From assembly GCA_014896485.1 (NCBI GenBank), contig JADBKH010000020.1:1-64000 (forward strand): 64,000 nucleotides of DNA, in the 5' to 3' direction. The position numbers were made by a program, and so were the translations under genes. The notes under the pieces are model-generated. The model was not told the origin of the DNA. It worked only from the letters and a program-made list of their open reading frames with translations, and did no database searches. The DNA is from Bacillota bacterium (GTDB lineage Bacteria > Bacillota > Bacilli > Bu12). Shown one piece after another: positions 7,281 to 15,265 of this stretch; within the stretch, counting starts at the first letter, position 1; every line of letters begins with the position of its first letter.

Positions 7281-9635
7281 ATGGCGATTGCAGAAGAGCC
7301 GACTGGCCATGTCATGGGTCATGCGATGAAGCGTAAGGAAGATCCTCGATTTATCACCGGTCAAGGGCGTTATCTCGACGATATCGTATTGCCACGGATG
7401 CTGTATATGGCCATTGTGCACTCCCCCTATGCCCATGCCCGTATCAAATCGATTGATGCGTCGGCGGCCTTGCAGTTGCCGGGTGTCCACCTGGTTTTGA
7501 CGGGTGCCGACTTAGACCAGATGGGGCTGGGTTGGATGCCGACGATGGCTGGAGACCGGGAGATGACCTTGGCCGTCGGAAAGGTGCTTTACCAGTACCA
7601 AGAAGTTGCCGTTGTCCTTGCTGAATCTCGCGCATTGGCAGAAGACGCTGCACAATTGGTGGAGGTGGAGTACGAGCCTTTGCCGGTCATCGTCGATCCC
7701 TTTGAATCGATGAAACCGGATGCACCGGTGTTGCGCGAGGATCGGGAGCAAAAAGACAACCACGTCTTTCATTGGGAGGTGGGCGATCGCACCGCCACGG
7801 AACAATTGTTGCGCTCCTGTGATGTGGTCGTTCGCCAAAAAGTGCGTTTTCAGCGCATTCACCCAGCGCCGTTAGAACCCTGTGGTTGCATCGCAGATTT
7901 CAACAAAGCGACGGGACGTTTGACGCTGTACATGACCTCCCAAGCGCCCCATGCCCATCGGACCGTTTTCTCTATGGTCACCGGCATTCCCGAGCAAAAC
8001 ATTCATATCATTTCTCCTGATGTCGGAGGCGGTTTTGGTAACAAAGTACCAATCTACCCTGGATATGTGGCCGCTATCGTTGCCTCGTTGAAGCTGGGTC
8101 GACCCGTAAAGTGGGTGGAGACACGTACGGAAAACCTGACCGAGACCGCCTTCGCTCGGGACTACCACATGGAAGCGGAGTTGGGGGCTACCAAAGACGG
8201 CGTTGTCCAGGCACTGAAGGTCAAAACCATCGCCGATCATGGCGCATTCGACGCCGCTGCCGATCCATCCAAGTTTCCGGCGGGGCTCTTTTCCATCTGT
8301 ACAGGGTCGTATGATTTCCCCAATGCTTTTGCAGAAGTGGATGCGTTCTATACGAATAAAACGCCGGGCGGTATCGCCTATCGCTGCTCGTTTCGTGTGA
8401 CGGAAGCCTCGTATCTGATTGAGCGGACGATGGATGTCTTGGCCGACGAATTGGGCATGGACCCCGCGGAACTGCGGTTGAAAAACTTCGTACCGCCGGA
8501 AAAGTTTCCTTATCATTCTGCGTTGGGTTGGACGTACGACAGCGGCAGATACGCGGAAACGCTAAAAAAGGCGCTGGAACGCTTCGACTATACCAAGCGC
8601 CGCCAAGAACAAGACGAACGGCGTCGCAAGGGGGAACTGGTGGGTATCGGCCTTTCGACCTTCACAGAGGTAGTCGGTGCGGGCCCTTCCCAGACGTTTG
8701 ACATCATGGGTATTAAGATGTTTGACAGTGCCGAAATTCGCGTTCATCCGACGGGCAGTGCCATCGTGCGCGCCGGGACGCGGCATCAAGGCCAGGGACA
8801 TGAGACGACCTGGGCGCAGATTGTTGGCGAAGAACTGGGCTTGGATCCGCAGAATATCTTAGTCGAAGAAGGGGATACCGATACCGCGCCCTATGGATTG
8901 GGAACCTATGCCAGCCGCAGCACCCCGACAGCTGGAGCAGCCATCGCCATGGCAGCACGGCGCATCCGCGAAAAGGCCCAGAAGATTGCCGCATATCTGT
9001 TGGAAGTTTCTGAAGAAGATCTCGAGTGGCGTGATCAGAAATTCCAAGTACGTGGCGTCCCTTCCAAAGCGGTCACCATGCAAGAGATTGCCTTCGCGGC
9101 GTATACGAACCTGCCTGAAGGGATGGAGCCTGGACTGGAGGCCACCTATTACTACGATCCACCCAATTTGACTTTTCCCAATGGAGCCTATTTGTGCCAG
9201 GTTTCGATCGACAAGGGTACAGGCGAAGTAAAAGTGGAGAAGTTTTTGGCAGTAGACGATTGTGGCAATGTAATCAATCCAATGATTGTCGAAGGGCAGA
9301 TCCATGGGGGTCTAACAGAAGGCTTCGCCATCGCGTTCATGCAAGAGATCGTCTATGACGAAGACGGCAATCACCTTGCCACCAATTTTTCCGACTACTT
9401 GGTCCCTACAGCTTGGGAAGCCCCAGATTGGGAGACCGATCGGACAGTGACCCCTTCCCCCCATCATCCGATTGGCGCCAAAGGGGTGGGTGAATCTCCC
9501 AATGTCGGTTCGCCTGCCGCTTTTGTCAACGCTGTGATCGATGCACTCTCTCCCTTGGGGATACGTCATATCGATATGCCGCTGACCCGAGAAAAGATCT
9601 GGAGGGCCTTGCGGGAACACGGCATCGAGGAGTGA
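7281..9635 (+). CDS. coxL: Aerobic CO dehydrogenase, molybdenum large subunit CoxL, form I
   Basis: A 784-residue molybdopterin-binding catalytic subunit. Cys369 lies in the loop AYRCSFR, the diagnostic active-site motif of form I (true, Mo-Cu) aerobic CO dehydrogenase; form II and other hydroxylases read AYRGAGR. Cofactor-contact segments are also present: SQAPHAHR near residue 225, GGGFGNK near residue 250, and GAKGVGESP near the C-terminus containing the catalytic Glu. The frame is open from 7227, but ATG 7281 is chosen because AAAGGAGG lies 8 bases upstream. The enzyme oxidises CO with water to CO2 and feeds the quinone pool, usually on the cytoplasmic face of the membrane. Maturation needs molybdopterin cytosine dinucleotide and XdhC/CoxF-type factors; one of these is downstream but frameshifted. 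Confidence 0.93.
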   Translation: MAIAEEPTGHVMGHAMKRKEDPRFITGQGRYLDDIVLPRMLYMAIVHSPYAHARIKSIDASAALQLPGVHLVLTGADLDQMGLGWMPTMAGDREMTLAVGKVLYQYQEVAVVLAESRALAEDAAQLVEVEYEPLPVIVDPFESMKPDAPVLREDREQKDNHVFHWEVGDRTATEQLLRSCDVVVRQKVRFQRIHPAPLEPCGCIADFNKATGRLTLYMTSQAPHAHRTVFSMVTGIPEQNIHIISPDVGGGFGNKVPIYPGYVAAIVASLKLGRPVKWVETRTENLTETAFARDYHMEAELGATKDGVVQALKVKTIADHGAFDAAADPSKFPAGLFSICTGSYDFPNAFAEVDAFYTNKTPGGIAYRCSFRVTEASYLIERTMDVLADELGMDPAELRLKNFVPPEKFPYHSALGWTYDSGRYAETLKKALERFDYTKRRQEQDERRRKGELVGIGLSTFTEVVGAGPSQTFDIMGIKMFDSAEIRVHPTGSAIVRAGTRHQGQGHETTWAQIVGEELGLDPQNILVEEGDTDTAPYGLGTYASRSTPTAGAAIAMAARRIREKAQKIAAYLLEVSEEDLEWRDQKFQVRGVPSKAVTMQEIAFAAYTNLPEGMEPGLEATYYYDPPNLTFPNGAYLCQVSIDKGTGEVKVEKFLAVDDCGNVINPMIVEGQIHGGLTEGFAIAFMQEIVYDEDGNHLATNFSDYLVPTAWEAPDWETDRTVTPSPHHPIGAKGVGESPNVGSPAAFVNAVIDALSPLGIRHIDMPLTREKIWRALREHGIEE

Positions 9636-9641
9636 AGGTAT

Positions 9642-10148
9642 ATGCAGCTTCATTACGAAGGTCAGCAGTCGGTCGACGGCAGTGTAGGAGAAGTCTTTCG
9701 ATTTATCTGTGATGCGCACAATGTCGGGCCGTGTACGCCGGATCTGGTCGATCTGGACGTGTTGGATGCAGCGCATTTCCATGCAACGGTCAAGGTAGGT
9801 GTTGGGCCCGTAAAAGGAAAGTTAAAGCTTGAAGTAGCTCTTCTGCCCCAAGAAGAGCAGCATAGCTTGACGTTGACGATTCATGGCAGTGGTATGGGCA
9901 GCGGCGTCGACTTGACTGCTTCCGCTGCGCTAACGCCCAGTGATGTTTCGCATACCGTGATGGATTGGCAGGCAAACGGCAGCGTCAGTGGGCCGCTGGC
10001 AACGGTTGGGGGGCGATTGCTCGATAAGCAAGCGCAACGAATCATTGAGCAAGTTTTCGTCAATGTGCGTGATGCTGTCAACCGCTTGGTGAATACCAGT
10101 GCATCCGAAGAGGGGACGGATCGTTCAGCATCCGGTGGCGGATCATGA
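9642..10148 (+). CDS. coxG: CoxG-like SRPBCC protein (CO dehydrogenase membrane-recruitment subunit family)
   Basis: A 168-residue protein of the CoxG/SRPBCC (START-like) fold: FEGQ-type start LHYEGQQSVDGSVGEVFRF, a hydrophobic cavity domain, then a C-terminal helix (LLDKQAQRIIEQVFVNV) and a short polar tail. CoxG proteins bind the CO dehydrogenase complex and help attach it to the membrane or deliver quinone. The gene starts 6 bases after coxL and overlaps the next gene by four bases (ATGA), so it is translationally coupled. The family assignment is supported by both sequence and position. Confidence 0.85.
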   Translation: MQLHYEGQQSVDGSVGEVFRFICDAHNVGPCTPDLVDLDVLDAAHFHATVKVGVGPVKGKLKLEVALLPQEEQHSLTLTIHGSGMGSGVDLTASAALTPSDVSHTVMDWQANGSVSGPLATVGGRLLDKQAQRIIEQVFVNVRDAVNRLVNTSASEEGTDRSASGGGS

Positions 10149-11190
10149 ATCTCCTCGATCGGATGGTGCAATTGCAAGAAAAAGGGGAACCCTTCGCTGT
10201 GGCCACCGTTGTGACGCGCCGACCGCCTGTCTCTTCTCATTTGGGGGACAAAGCGATCATCTTGTCGGATGGAACAATGGAAGGCTTTGTGGGAGGTGCC
10301 TGTTCCAAAGAGATTGTGCGACGTCAGGCGTTGGAAGCAATGGCGACAGGAATCCCTCGATTGGTCCGCATTGCACCCGAATTTTCCGGGGAATCGACGG
10401 AGCACACCGCAATGCACGGACCACAATTGCGAGAGGTCGTCTTTGTGCCGATGACCTGTGCCAGTGAAGGTGCGGTCGACCTGTACATCGAGCCCTATGT
10501 ACTCCCACCGGTTTTGGCAGTCGCGGGGGATCGCCGATCGCACGGGATTTGGTGGAAAATGGAAGTCAGGTCGGGTTTGATGCCGTCCTTGCGTGTACGA
10601 CAGAGGAACGCCACGCACTCTTGCAGGAGGAGATGCCGCAAAACTGGCAAGCGATCGACTTTGACGCGCTTGGAGAATGGCTTTCTACTTTTGTAGTGCA
10701 GCGCCATCGGCCCCTCTACGCAGTTGTTGCTTCAATGGGACACTACGATGAGGAAGCGCTCGATCTCTTTCATGCGGCCAAACCACGTTACCTTGGACTG
10801 ATTGCCAGTCGCAAGCGGGCGGATACCGTCCGGCAGAGTCTGCGACAGATGGGCTGGACCGAACAAGAAGTGACGCAGCTTGACAGCCCTGCAGGGTTAG
10901 ATATCGGCGCCAAAACGCAACCGGAGGTGGCGCTTTCTGTACTTGCATTGGTCGTCGCTCGCCGGCGCAGTGATCCTGGAGTGCAGGTGCAGGATCACGC
11001 AGAGGAAAAAGTAGAAACCGGACCCGAGCAAAGGGCAACGACCCTCGATCCAGTCTGTGGGATGACCGTCGATCCGATGACGGCTCGATACCAAGCAGTT
11101 TATGAGGGGCACACCTACTACTTCTGCAATTTTTCGTGCAAAATGCACTTTGAAGAGGCACCGCAGCGGTTTGTCGGCGAAACCGTCTAG
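10145..11190 (+). pseudogene. XdhC/CoxI-family maturation factor with C-terminal YHS domain, split by a one-base frameshift
   Basis: The first frame (from 10145) gives the XdhC_CoxI domain: KGEPFAVATVVTRRPPVSS, then GFVGGACSKEIVRRQAL. It loses the frame in the five-G run at 10525-10529. The second frame continues at once with SPIARDLVENGSQVGFD, the Rossmann domain, then ASMGHYDEEAL, YLGLIASRKRAD and DIGAKTQPEVALSVLA. It ends in a YHS metal-binding domain (LDPVCGMTVDPM...YYFCNFSCKMHF). Adding one G restores the family phrase AGGSPIARDL and a ~348-residue protein. XdhC/CoxF/CoxI proteins sulfurate or insert the Mo cofactor. The homopolymer site could be a sequencing error, a mutation or a slippage switch. 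If the gene is dead, CO dehydrogenase maturation would need another copy elsewhere. Confidence 0.8.
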
Positions 11191-11219
11191 TCGGATCGTT
11201 CTATGATTCCAACAAAAGG

Positions 11220-12173
11220 CTACCGTTCTTGCGCGACGAGGGGATTTCCCTCCAACAAGTCGCGCATTCTTTGTTGAAAAGCACCGGCGTCTACCCCTCG
11301 CACGACGGTGGCGTTTTTGGTGCGATCGAGCAGGAGCAGATCGGCGACGGTCATCCCCCGCGTTGCATTGTCGTCTACGGCCACTTGCAGGAAGGCCGGA
11401 GCGCTCTTGGTCGCCAGGGTGGGCTGCAGTGCGACGGCTGTCAACAGCGCATCCGGTTGGGTGGCACCGGCGACGCCATGGCTTTTGTCAAAAGCGCGGA
11501 CCAATCGATTGGTTTGTAGAAAAAACGAGGTCAAAGGTGTCTGCAAGCCTTCGATCTCTTCAAAGAAGGCATCACTTAATACGCCATCTCGAACACAAAT
11601 TTCCCAACCTAGCAACGTAAGGGGGAAACCAGCGTCTAAGACGATATGGACAGCGTGTGGATCTACGTAAAAATTGAATTCTGCCGCAGGTGTGACGTTG
11701 CCCTGTGCATGGACGGCACCGCCCATGACCCACAAATGGCGGATCTTTTTTGGCAACAAAGGATCAAGACGGACGGCCAAGGCGATGTTGGTCAGTGGCC
11801 CGATGGCGACGATTTCCAAACGGCCGGCCCATTGATCGGCTAAGCGGCAGATCGCTTCTACGGCATGGGTCTGCTCCGGGCGTTGAATCGCAGGAGGATA
11901 GTGTGCATTGCCCATTCCGTCTGCCCCATGAACGTCGGTCGCTGTCTGTAATGGATATAGCAAGGGTCTGCTGGCACCTGCGTAAACAGGCACTTGCGAT
12001 GCCCGATCGGCAATTTGGAGTGTATAGAGTGCGTTCTCGGTGGCTTGCTGCACGTCGACGTTGCCAGCCACTGTGGTTACGCCTTCGAGTGCAATATTGG
12101 TGGTACGGGCCAACAGCAAGAGCGCTGTGGTGTCGTCTCCTGCAGTATCTGTATCTATGAGAAAATGGCGCAT
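11220..12173 (-). CDS. Inosine/uridine-preferring nucleoside hydrolase
   Basis: A 317-residue calcium-dependent ribonucleoside hydrolase that splits nucleosides into base and ribose. The N-terminal metal site DTDTAGDD (residues 7-14) is the hallmark of the IUNH family. Further signatures are GPLTNIALA and WVMGGAV near residues 125-150, EFNFYVDPHA near 165, and a late D (ATQPDALL) completing the metal shell. The start is supported by GGGGAAGGGG just upstream on the minus strand. It is convergent with the cox operon, with 29 bases between the stop codons and no visible terminator. It probably serves nucleoside salvage. Ribokinase and rpiA elsewhere in the window could take up the ribose. Confidence 0.9.
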   Translation of the reverse strand: MRHFLIDTDTAGDDTTALLLLARTTNIALEGVTTVAGNVDVQQATENALYTLQIADRASQVPVYAGASRPLLYPLQTATDVHGADGMGNAHYPPAIQRPEQTHAVEAICRLADQWAGRLEIVAIGPLTNIALAVRLDPLLPKKIRHLWVMGGAVHAQGNVTPAAEFNFYVDPHAVHIVLDAGFPLTLLGWEICVRDGVLSDAFFEEIEGLQTPLTSFFLQTNRLVRAFDKSHGVAGATQPDALLTAVALQPTLATKSAPAFLQVAVDDNATRGMTVADLLLLDRTKNATVVRGVDAGAFQQRMRDLLEGNPLVAQER

Positions 12174-12317
12174 CTCAATCCCCTTCCCCGGTTACTGGAA
12201 AATCCTTTAAGCAACGGTTGCATCTGTGTCAGTATACTGCGATGCGATTCATCCAAGAAAATTTGCGCCGCTTTTGTTGAAAAGATCAAAAGGAGGTCGA
12301 CCCACGCGTCTTACTGC

Positions 12318-12346
12318 TTGCAATTACTAAACGCACAATATATATT
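12318..12346 (+). promoter_or_regulatory. Probable sigma-A promoter upstream of the 12.5-kb CoA-transferase
   Basis: TTGCAA (12318-12323), 17 bases, TATATT (12341-12346) form a plausible vegetative promoter about 120 bases before the gene. The remaining gap between the nucleoside hydrolase and this gene (12174-12467) shows no coding potential. It does contain an AAGGAGG near 12290 that is not followed by a usable start codon. Confidence 0.45.
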
Positions 12347-12467
12347 GTTCAGCAATTACAGAAGAGCACGTGGGTTATTTCTAAAGGGAAGGGGTGGCAT
12401 GGGTTAGATCGTGCCCCCATTAAACCGCGCCGATGACCGGCTGCGCGTACAGAAGGAGCGACGATGG

Positions 12468-13679
12468 ATGCAGGTGCTCAGTGACGTCCGGGTATTGGAG
12501 CTATGTGATTCCATTGCGGGACCGTTTGCCGGAAAATGTTTTGCAGATTTTGGGGCCGACGTGCTTAAAATCGAACCGCCACAAGGGGATCCAGCACGTC
12601 GCTATGGGCCTTTTCCCCATGACATTCCCAATCCAGAAGCGAGCGGATTGTTTCTCCACCTCAATCGCAACAAGCGCGGGTTGACCCTGGATCTGCAGCA
12701 AGAGAGTGTTCGTCAACTTTTCTTACAGTTGGTCCCCTCCGCTGATATCATCCTGGAGTCTTTTGCTCCCGGCCAGATGGAACGCTGGGGTCTCGGATTT
12801 GAGACGCTCCGAGCGATCAAACCTTCGATCGTGGTGGGCAGCTTGACCCCCTTTGGGCAATACGGGCCCTATGCCACCTACCGTGGAAACGATATTACCT
12901 ACTACGCCATGGGGGGGCCGATGAATGGGACGGGCAGTCCCGAACTGACCCCACTGCGTAAGACGTTGCAAATGGTGGAGGCACAGGCAGGTCAGACCTT
13001 TGCCGGACAGGTACTGGCTGCTTTTTTGGTGGCGCGCTACCAAGGGGAGGGGCAACATGTCGATGTGGCCGGCGTAGAGACGCAACTCGGTTCGGTTGAT
13101 CGTCGCATCATCTTTGAATTGAGCTACCAATTCACCGGTGAAACGACCAACCGGGAGTCGCTATCGGGGGCAGTCGGTACCTTGCCGATGGGTATCTTTC
13201 CCTGCGCAGACGGGTATGTGCAGATTCTCACAACGCCCGCATGGGCGCCCCGAATGCTAAAGACACTCGACAGCCCCGAGCTGTATGCCTACTTTCGTGA
13301 AAATCCCATGGCCGCGTTGGATCCGCAAACCGGGCCCCTCGTACAAGAGGTGCTCTTCCCCTGGTTGCTGACGCATACCAAGCAAGAGTGCTTTGAATTG
13401 GCTGATCTTCAGAATGGCTGGCCTGTCTTTCCAATCAATACGGTCGAAGAAGTTGTGCAGGATCCTCACTTTCAAGAGCGGGGATACTTTATCGACATCG
13501 ATCACCCCGTCGCGGGTAAGCAGCGCTATGCTGGGCCTCCTTGGCGAATGGGAGAGGGAGGCTTTCAGGTGCGTTACCCCGCACCGCTGCTGGGTCAGCA
13601 CAACGAAGCCATCTTCTGCGGGGAATTGGGCCTGACGAAAGAGCAGCTGGCACGACTGAGCAATCTGGGCATCATCTGA
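12468..13679 (+). CDS. CaiB/BaiF (class III) CoA-transferase family protein
   Basis: A 403-residue family III CoA-transferase. The N-terminal Rossmann part starts DVRVLELCDSIAGPFAGKCFADFGADV. Family landmarks are HLNRNKRGLTLDL near residue 65, GSLTPFGQYGPYA near 125, GGPMNGTGS near 150 and FPCADGYV near 245. ATG 12468 is preferred over the longer frame because AAGGAG lies 9 bases upstream. By eye, the position of the nucleophilic Asp of well-studied members appears to be Glu (QMVEAQAGQ), as in partner-type subunits, so catalytic competence is uncertain. Closely related to the first gene of the CoA-transferase pair at 30.9 kb. Acyl substrate unknown, and there is no obvious pathway partner next to it. 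Confidence 0.85.
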   Translation: MQVLSDVRVLELCDSIAGPFAGKCFADFGADVLKIEPPQGDPARRYGPFPHDIPNPEASGLFLHLNRNKRGLTLDLQQESVRQLFLQLVPSADIILESFAPGQMERWGLGFETLRAIKPSIVVGSLTPFGQYGPYATYRGNDITYYAMGGPMNGTGSPELTPLRKTLQMVEAQAGQTFAGQVLAAFLVARYQGEGQHVDVAGVETQLGSVDRRIIFELSYQFTGETTNRESLSGAVGTLPMGIFPCADGYVQILTTPAWAPRMLKTLDSPELYAYFRENPMAALDPQTGPLVQEVLFPWLLTHTKQECFELADLQNGWPVFPINTVEEVVQDPHFQERGYFIDIDHPVAGKQRYAGPPWRMGEGGFQVRYPAPLLGQHNEAIFCGELGLTKEQLARLSNLGII

Positions 13680-13775
13680 AGGTACGGAGCTCTCCGTGTT
13701 TGTATTGTAGCAAAGTCCGAGTGGGCGTCAGCAGATGCCCACTTTTTGTAATCCTTATTGGTAAGCGGTAAAGCG

Positions 13776-13804
13776 TTGACACACCACTGGGGTGAAGCGA
13801 TAAT
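13776..13804 (+). promoter_or_regulatory. Sigma-A promoter for the permease-GS unit
   Basis: A perfect -35 TTGACA (13776-13781), a 17-base spacer and GATAAT (13799-13804) lie 46 bases before the permease ATG, which has AAAGGAGG at its RBS. One of the best promoter matches in the window. Confidence 0.75.
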
Positions 13805-13849
13805 ATTTCGCACATGTACAGCAATTCTTCCATAAAGGAGGCGTAAAAG

Positions 13850-15265
13850 ATGACACCAGAGCAAGGTGAACGCACGTCGCTGCGGCGGAATTCTCTTTCG
13901 CTGATCGAAGTGATCGCGCTTTCGGTCTCCATTATTGCGCCGACCATGGCCATGTCGCTCAACACACCACTCGTCGCCGGCGCCTCTTCTGGGGCAGTGG
14001 CGCTCACCTTTTTGATTGCGACCGCTGCCATGGTCCTAGTCGGGTTTTCTTTTGTTGAGTTCAGCCGGCGCTTGCCTTCTGCAGGATCTGCATTTACCTA
14101 TGTGAGTCATGGGTTGGGTGCTTCGACCGGATTTGTCGCTGGGTGGGCACTTCTGCTCACGTACTGGTGCTATGCGGCTGGAACTGCCGCTGCCTTCGGC
14201 TCGTTTTTCGCCATCTTTTTGCAGCATTTCGATCTCTCGGTTCCTTGGTGGATCTGGACGAGCTGTGCCCTCGTTGGAATATGGGGGATGGGAATCACCA
14301 ACGTACGCCTTTCGACGCGCACTGCGCTTTTGATTGAAGCGATTTCGATGGCGATCATCCTGGCGTTGGTCATCGTCATCCTCATGCGGGGAGGCGCTTC
14401 AGGATATACAGCAGCACCTTTTCTCCCCCAGGTTACGGGGTTTTCTGGCATCGGTTTTGGCATCGTCTACTGTATCCTCTCGTTTGCAGGCTTTGAGGGA
14501 GCGGCGACGTTGGGCGAAGAGGCGGCCCACCCCCACCGCGCCGTGCCCTGGGCGGTCTTGGGGACGGTCATCATCGCCGGCGCCTTTTACGTTTTGGTTG
14601 GTTTTGCACAGACGATCGGGTTTGGAATGGGCGCGATTCCGACCTTTGCAAAAGACGCTGCACCGTTGGATACCTTGGCCCAACGGTTTGTCGGAGGGCC
14701 CATGGGGGCCATCGTCGATCTCGGAGCGGCAATCAGTGCTTTTGCCTGTGCCTTGGGCAGCGCCACGGCCGGCTCGCGCATGCTCTTTGCCCTGAGCCGA
14801 GAGCATCTGCTGCCCTTTCGCTTGGCACAGGTGAGTGCAGGCCGTGGGACACCGGTGGCAGCTTTTACTGCGGTTGCGGCCACTGCGCTGATTGCCGATC
14901 TGGTTTGGTCCCGGGCTGGCGCGCTGAATGTCTACAGTTACTGGGGGACGTTGGGAACGCTTACGCTTATTGTAACCTATCTGCTGGTCAACCTGGCCGC
15001 CATTCGGTTTTTTGCAAAAGATCACACCAGTTGGTTGATAGGTCGCCATCTGATCATCCCGGCTGCAGGGATCCTCATTTTGCTGTGGCCACTGTACAAC
15101 AGTGTCTGGCCGCTGCAAGAGGGGGTACTTGGTATTTTACCTTTTGTGGCAGTGGCATGGCTGGTTGCGGGAGCTGTACGCATCTTGCTCATCCCGCGCA
15201 GCTCGCGTGCACAGATTGGTCGCACGGCTGTCCTATCTGCTGCAGAAGGAGGAGAAGACGCATGA
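13850..15265 (+). CDS. APC-superfamily amino acid/polyamine permease
   Basis: A 471-residue integral membrane protein with about 12 hydrophobic segments. It opens with the APC signature LSLIEVIALSVSIIAPTMAM, then GASSGAVALTFLIATAAMVL and FSRRLPSAGSAFTYVSHGLG (the conserved R-P-x-AGS-Y region). SFAGFEGAATLGEEAAHPHRAVPWA near residue 215 is the consensus TM6 substrate motif of amino-acid/polyamine permeases. It overlaps the downstream GS-like gene by four bases (ATGA), so uptake and gamma-glutamylation are likely coupled. The partner points to an amine or amino acid that is gamma-glutamylated after entry, such as a polyamine or alkylamine. This is inference. Confidence 0.88.
   Translation: MTPEQGERTSLRRNSLSLIEVIALSVSIIAPTMAMSLNTPLVAGASSGAVALTFLIATAAMVLVGFSFVEFSRRLPSAGSAFTYVSHGLGASTGFVAGWALLLTYWCYAAGTAAAFGSFFAIFLQHFDLSVPWWIWTSCALVGIWGMGITNVRLSTRTALLIEAISMAIILALVIVILMRGGASGYTAAPFLPQVTGFSGIGFGIVYCILSFAGFEGAATLGEEAAHPHRAVPWAVLGTVIIAGAFYVLVGFAQTIGFGMGAIPTFAKDAAPLDTLAQRFVGGPMGAIVDLGAAISAFACALGSATAGSRMLFALSREHLLPFRLAQVSAGRGTPVAAFTAVAATALIADLVWSRAGALNVYSYWGTLGTLTLIVTYLLVNLAAIRFFAKDHTSWLIGRHLIIPAAGILILLWPLYNSVWPLQEGVLGILPFVAVAWLVAGAVRILLIPRSSRAQIGRTAVLSAAEGGEDA

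Noticed and set aside
14905..15261. N-terminal extension of the glutamine-synthetase-like frame through the permease gene
   Set aside because: The extension is the shadow of the permease in another frame. ATG 15262 has its own RBS and starts the conserved protein.
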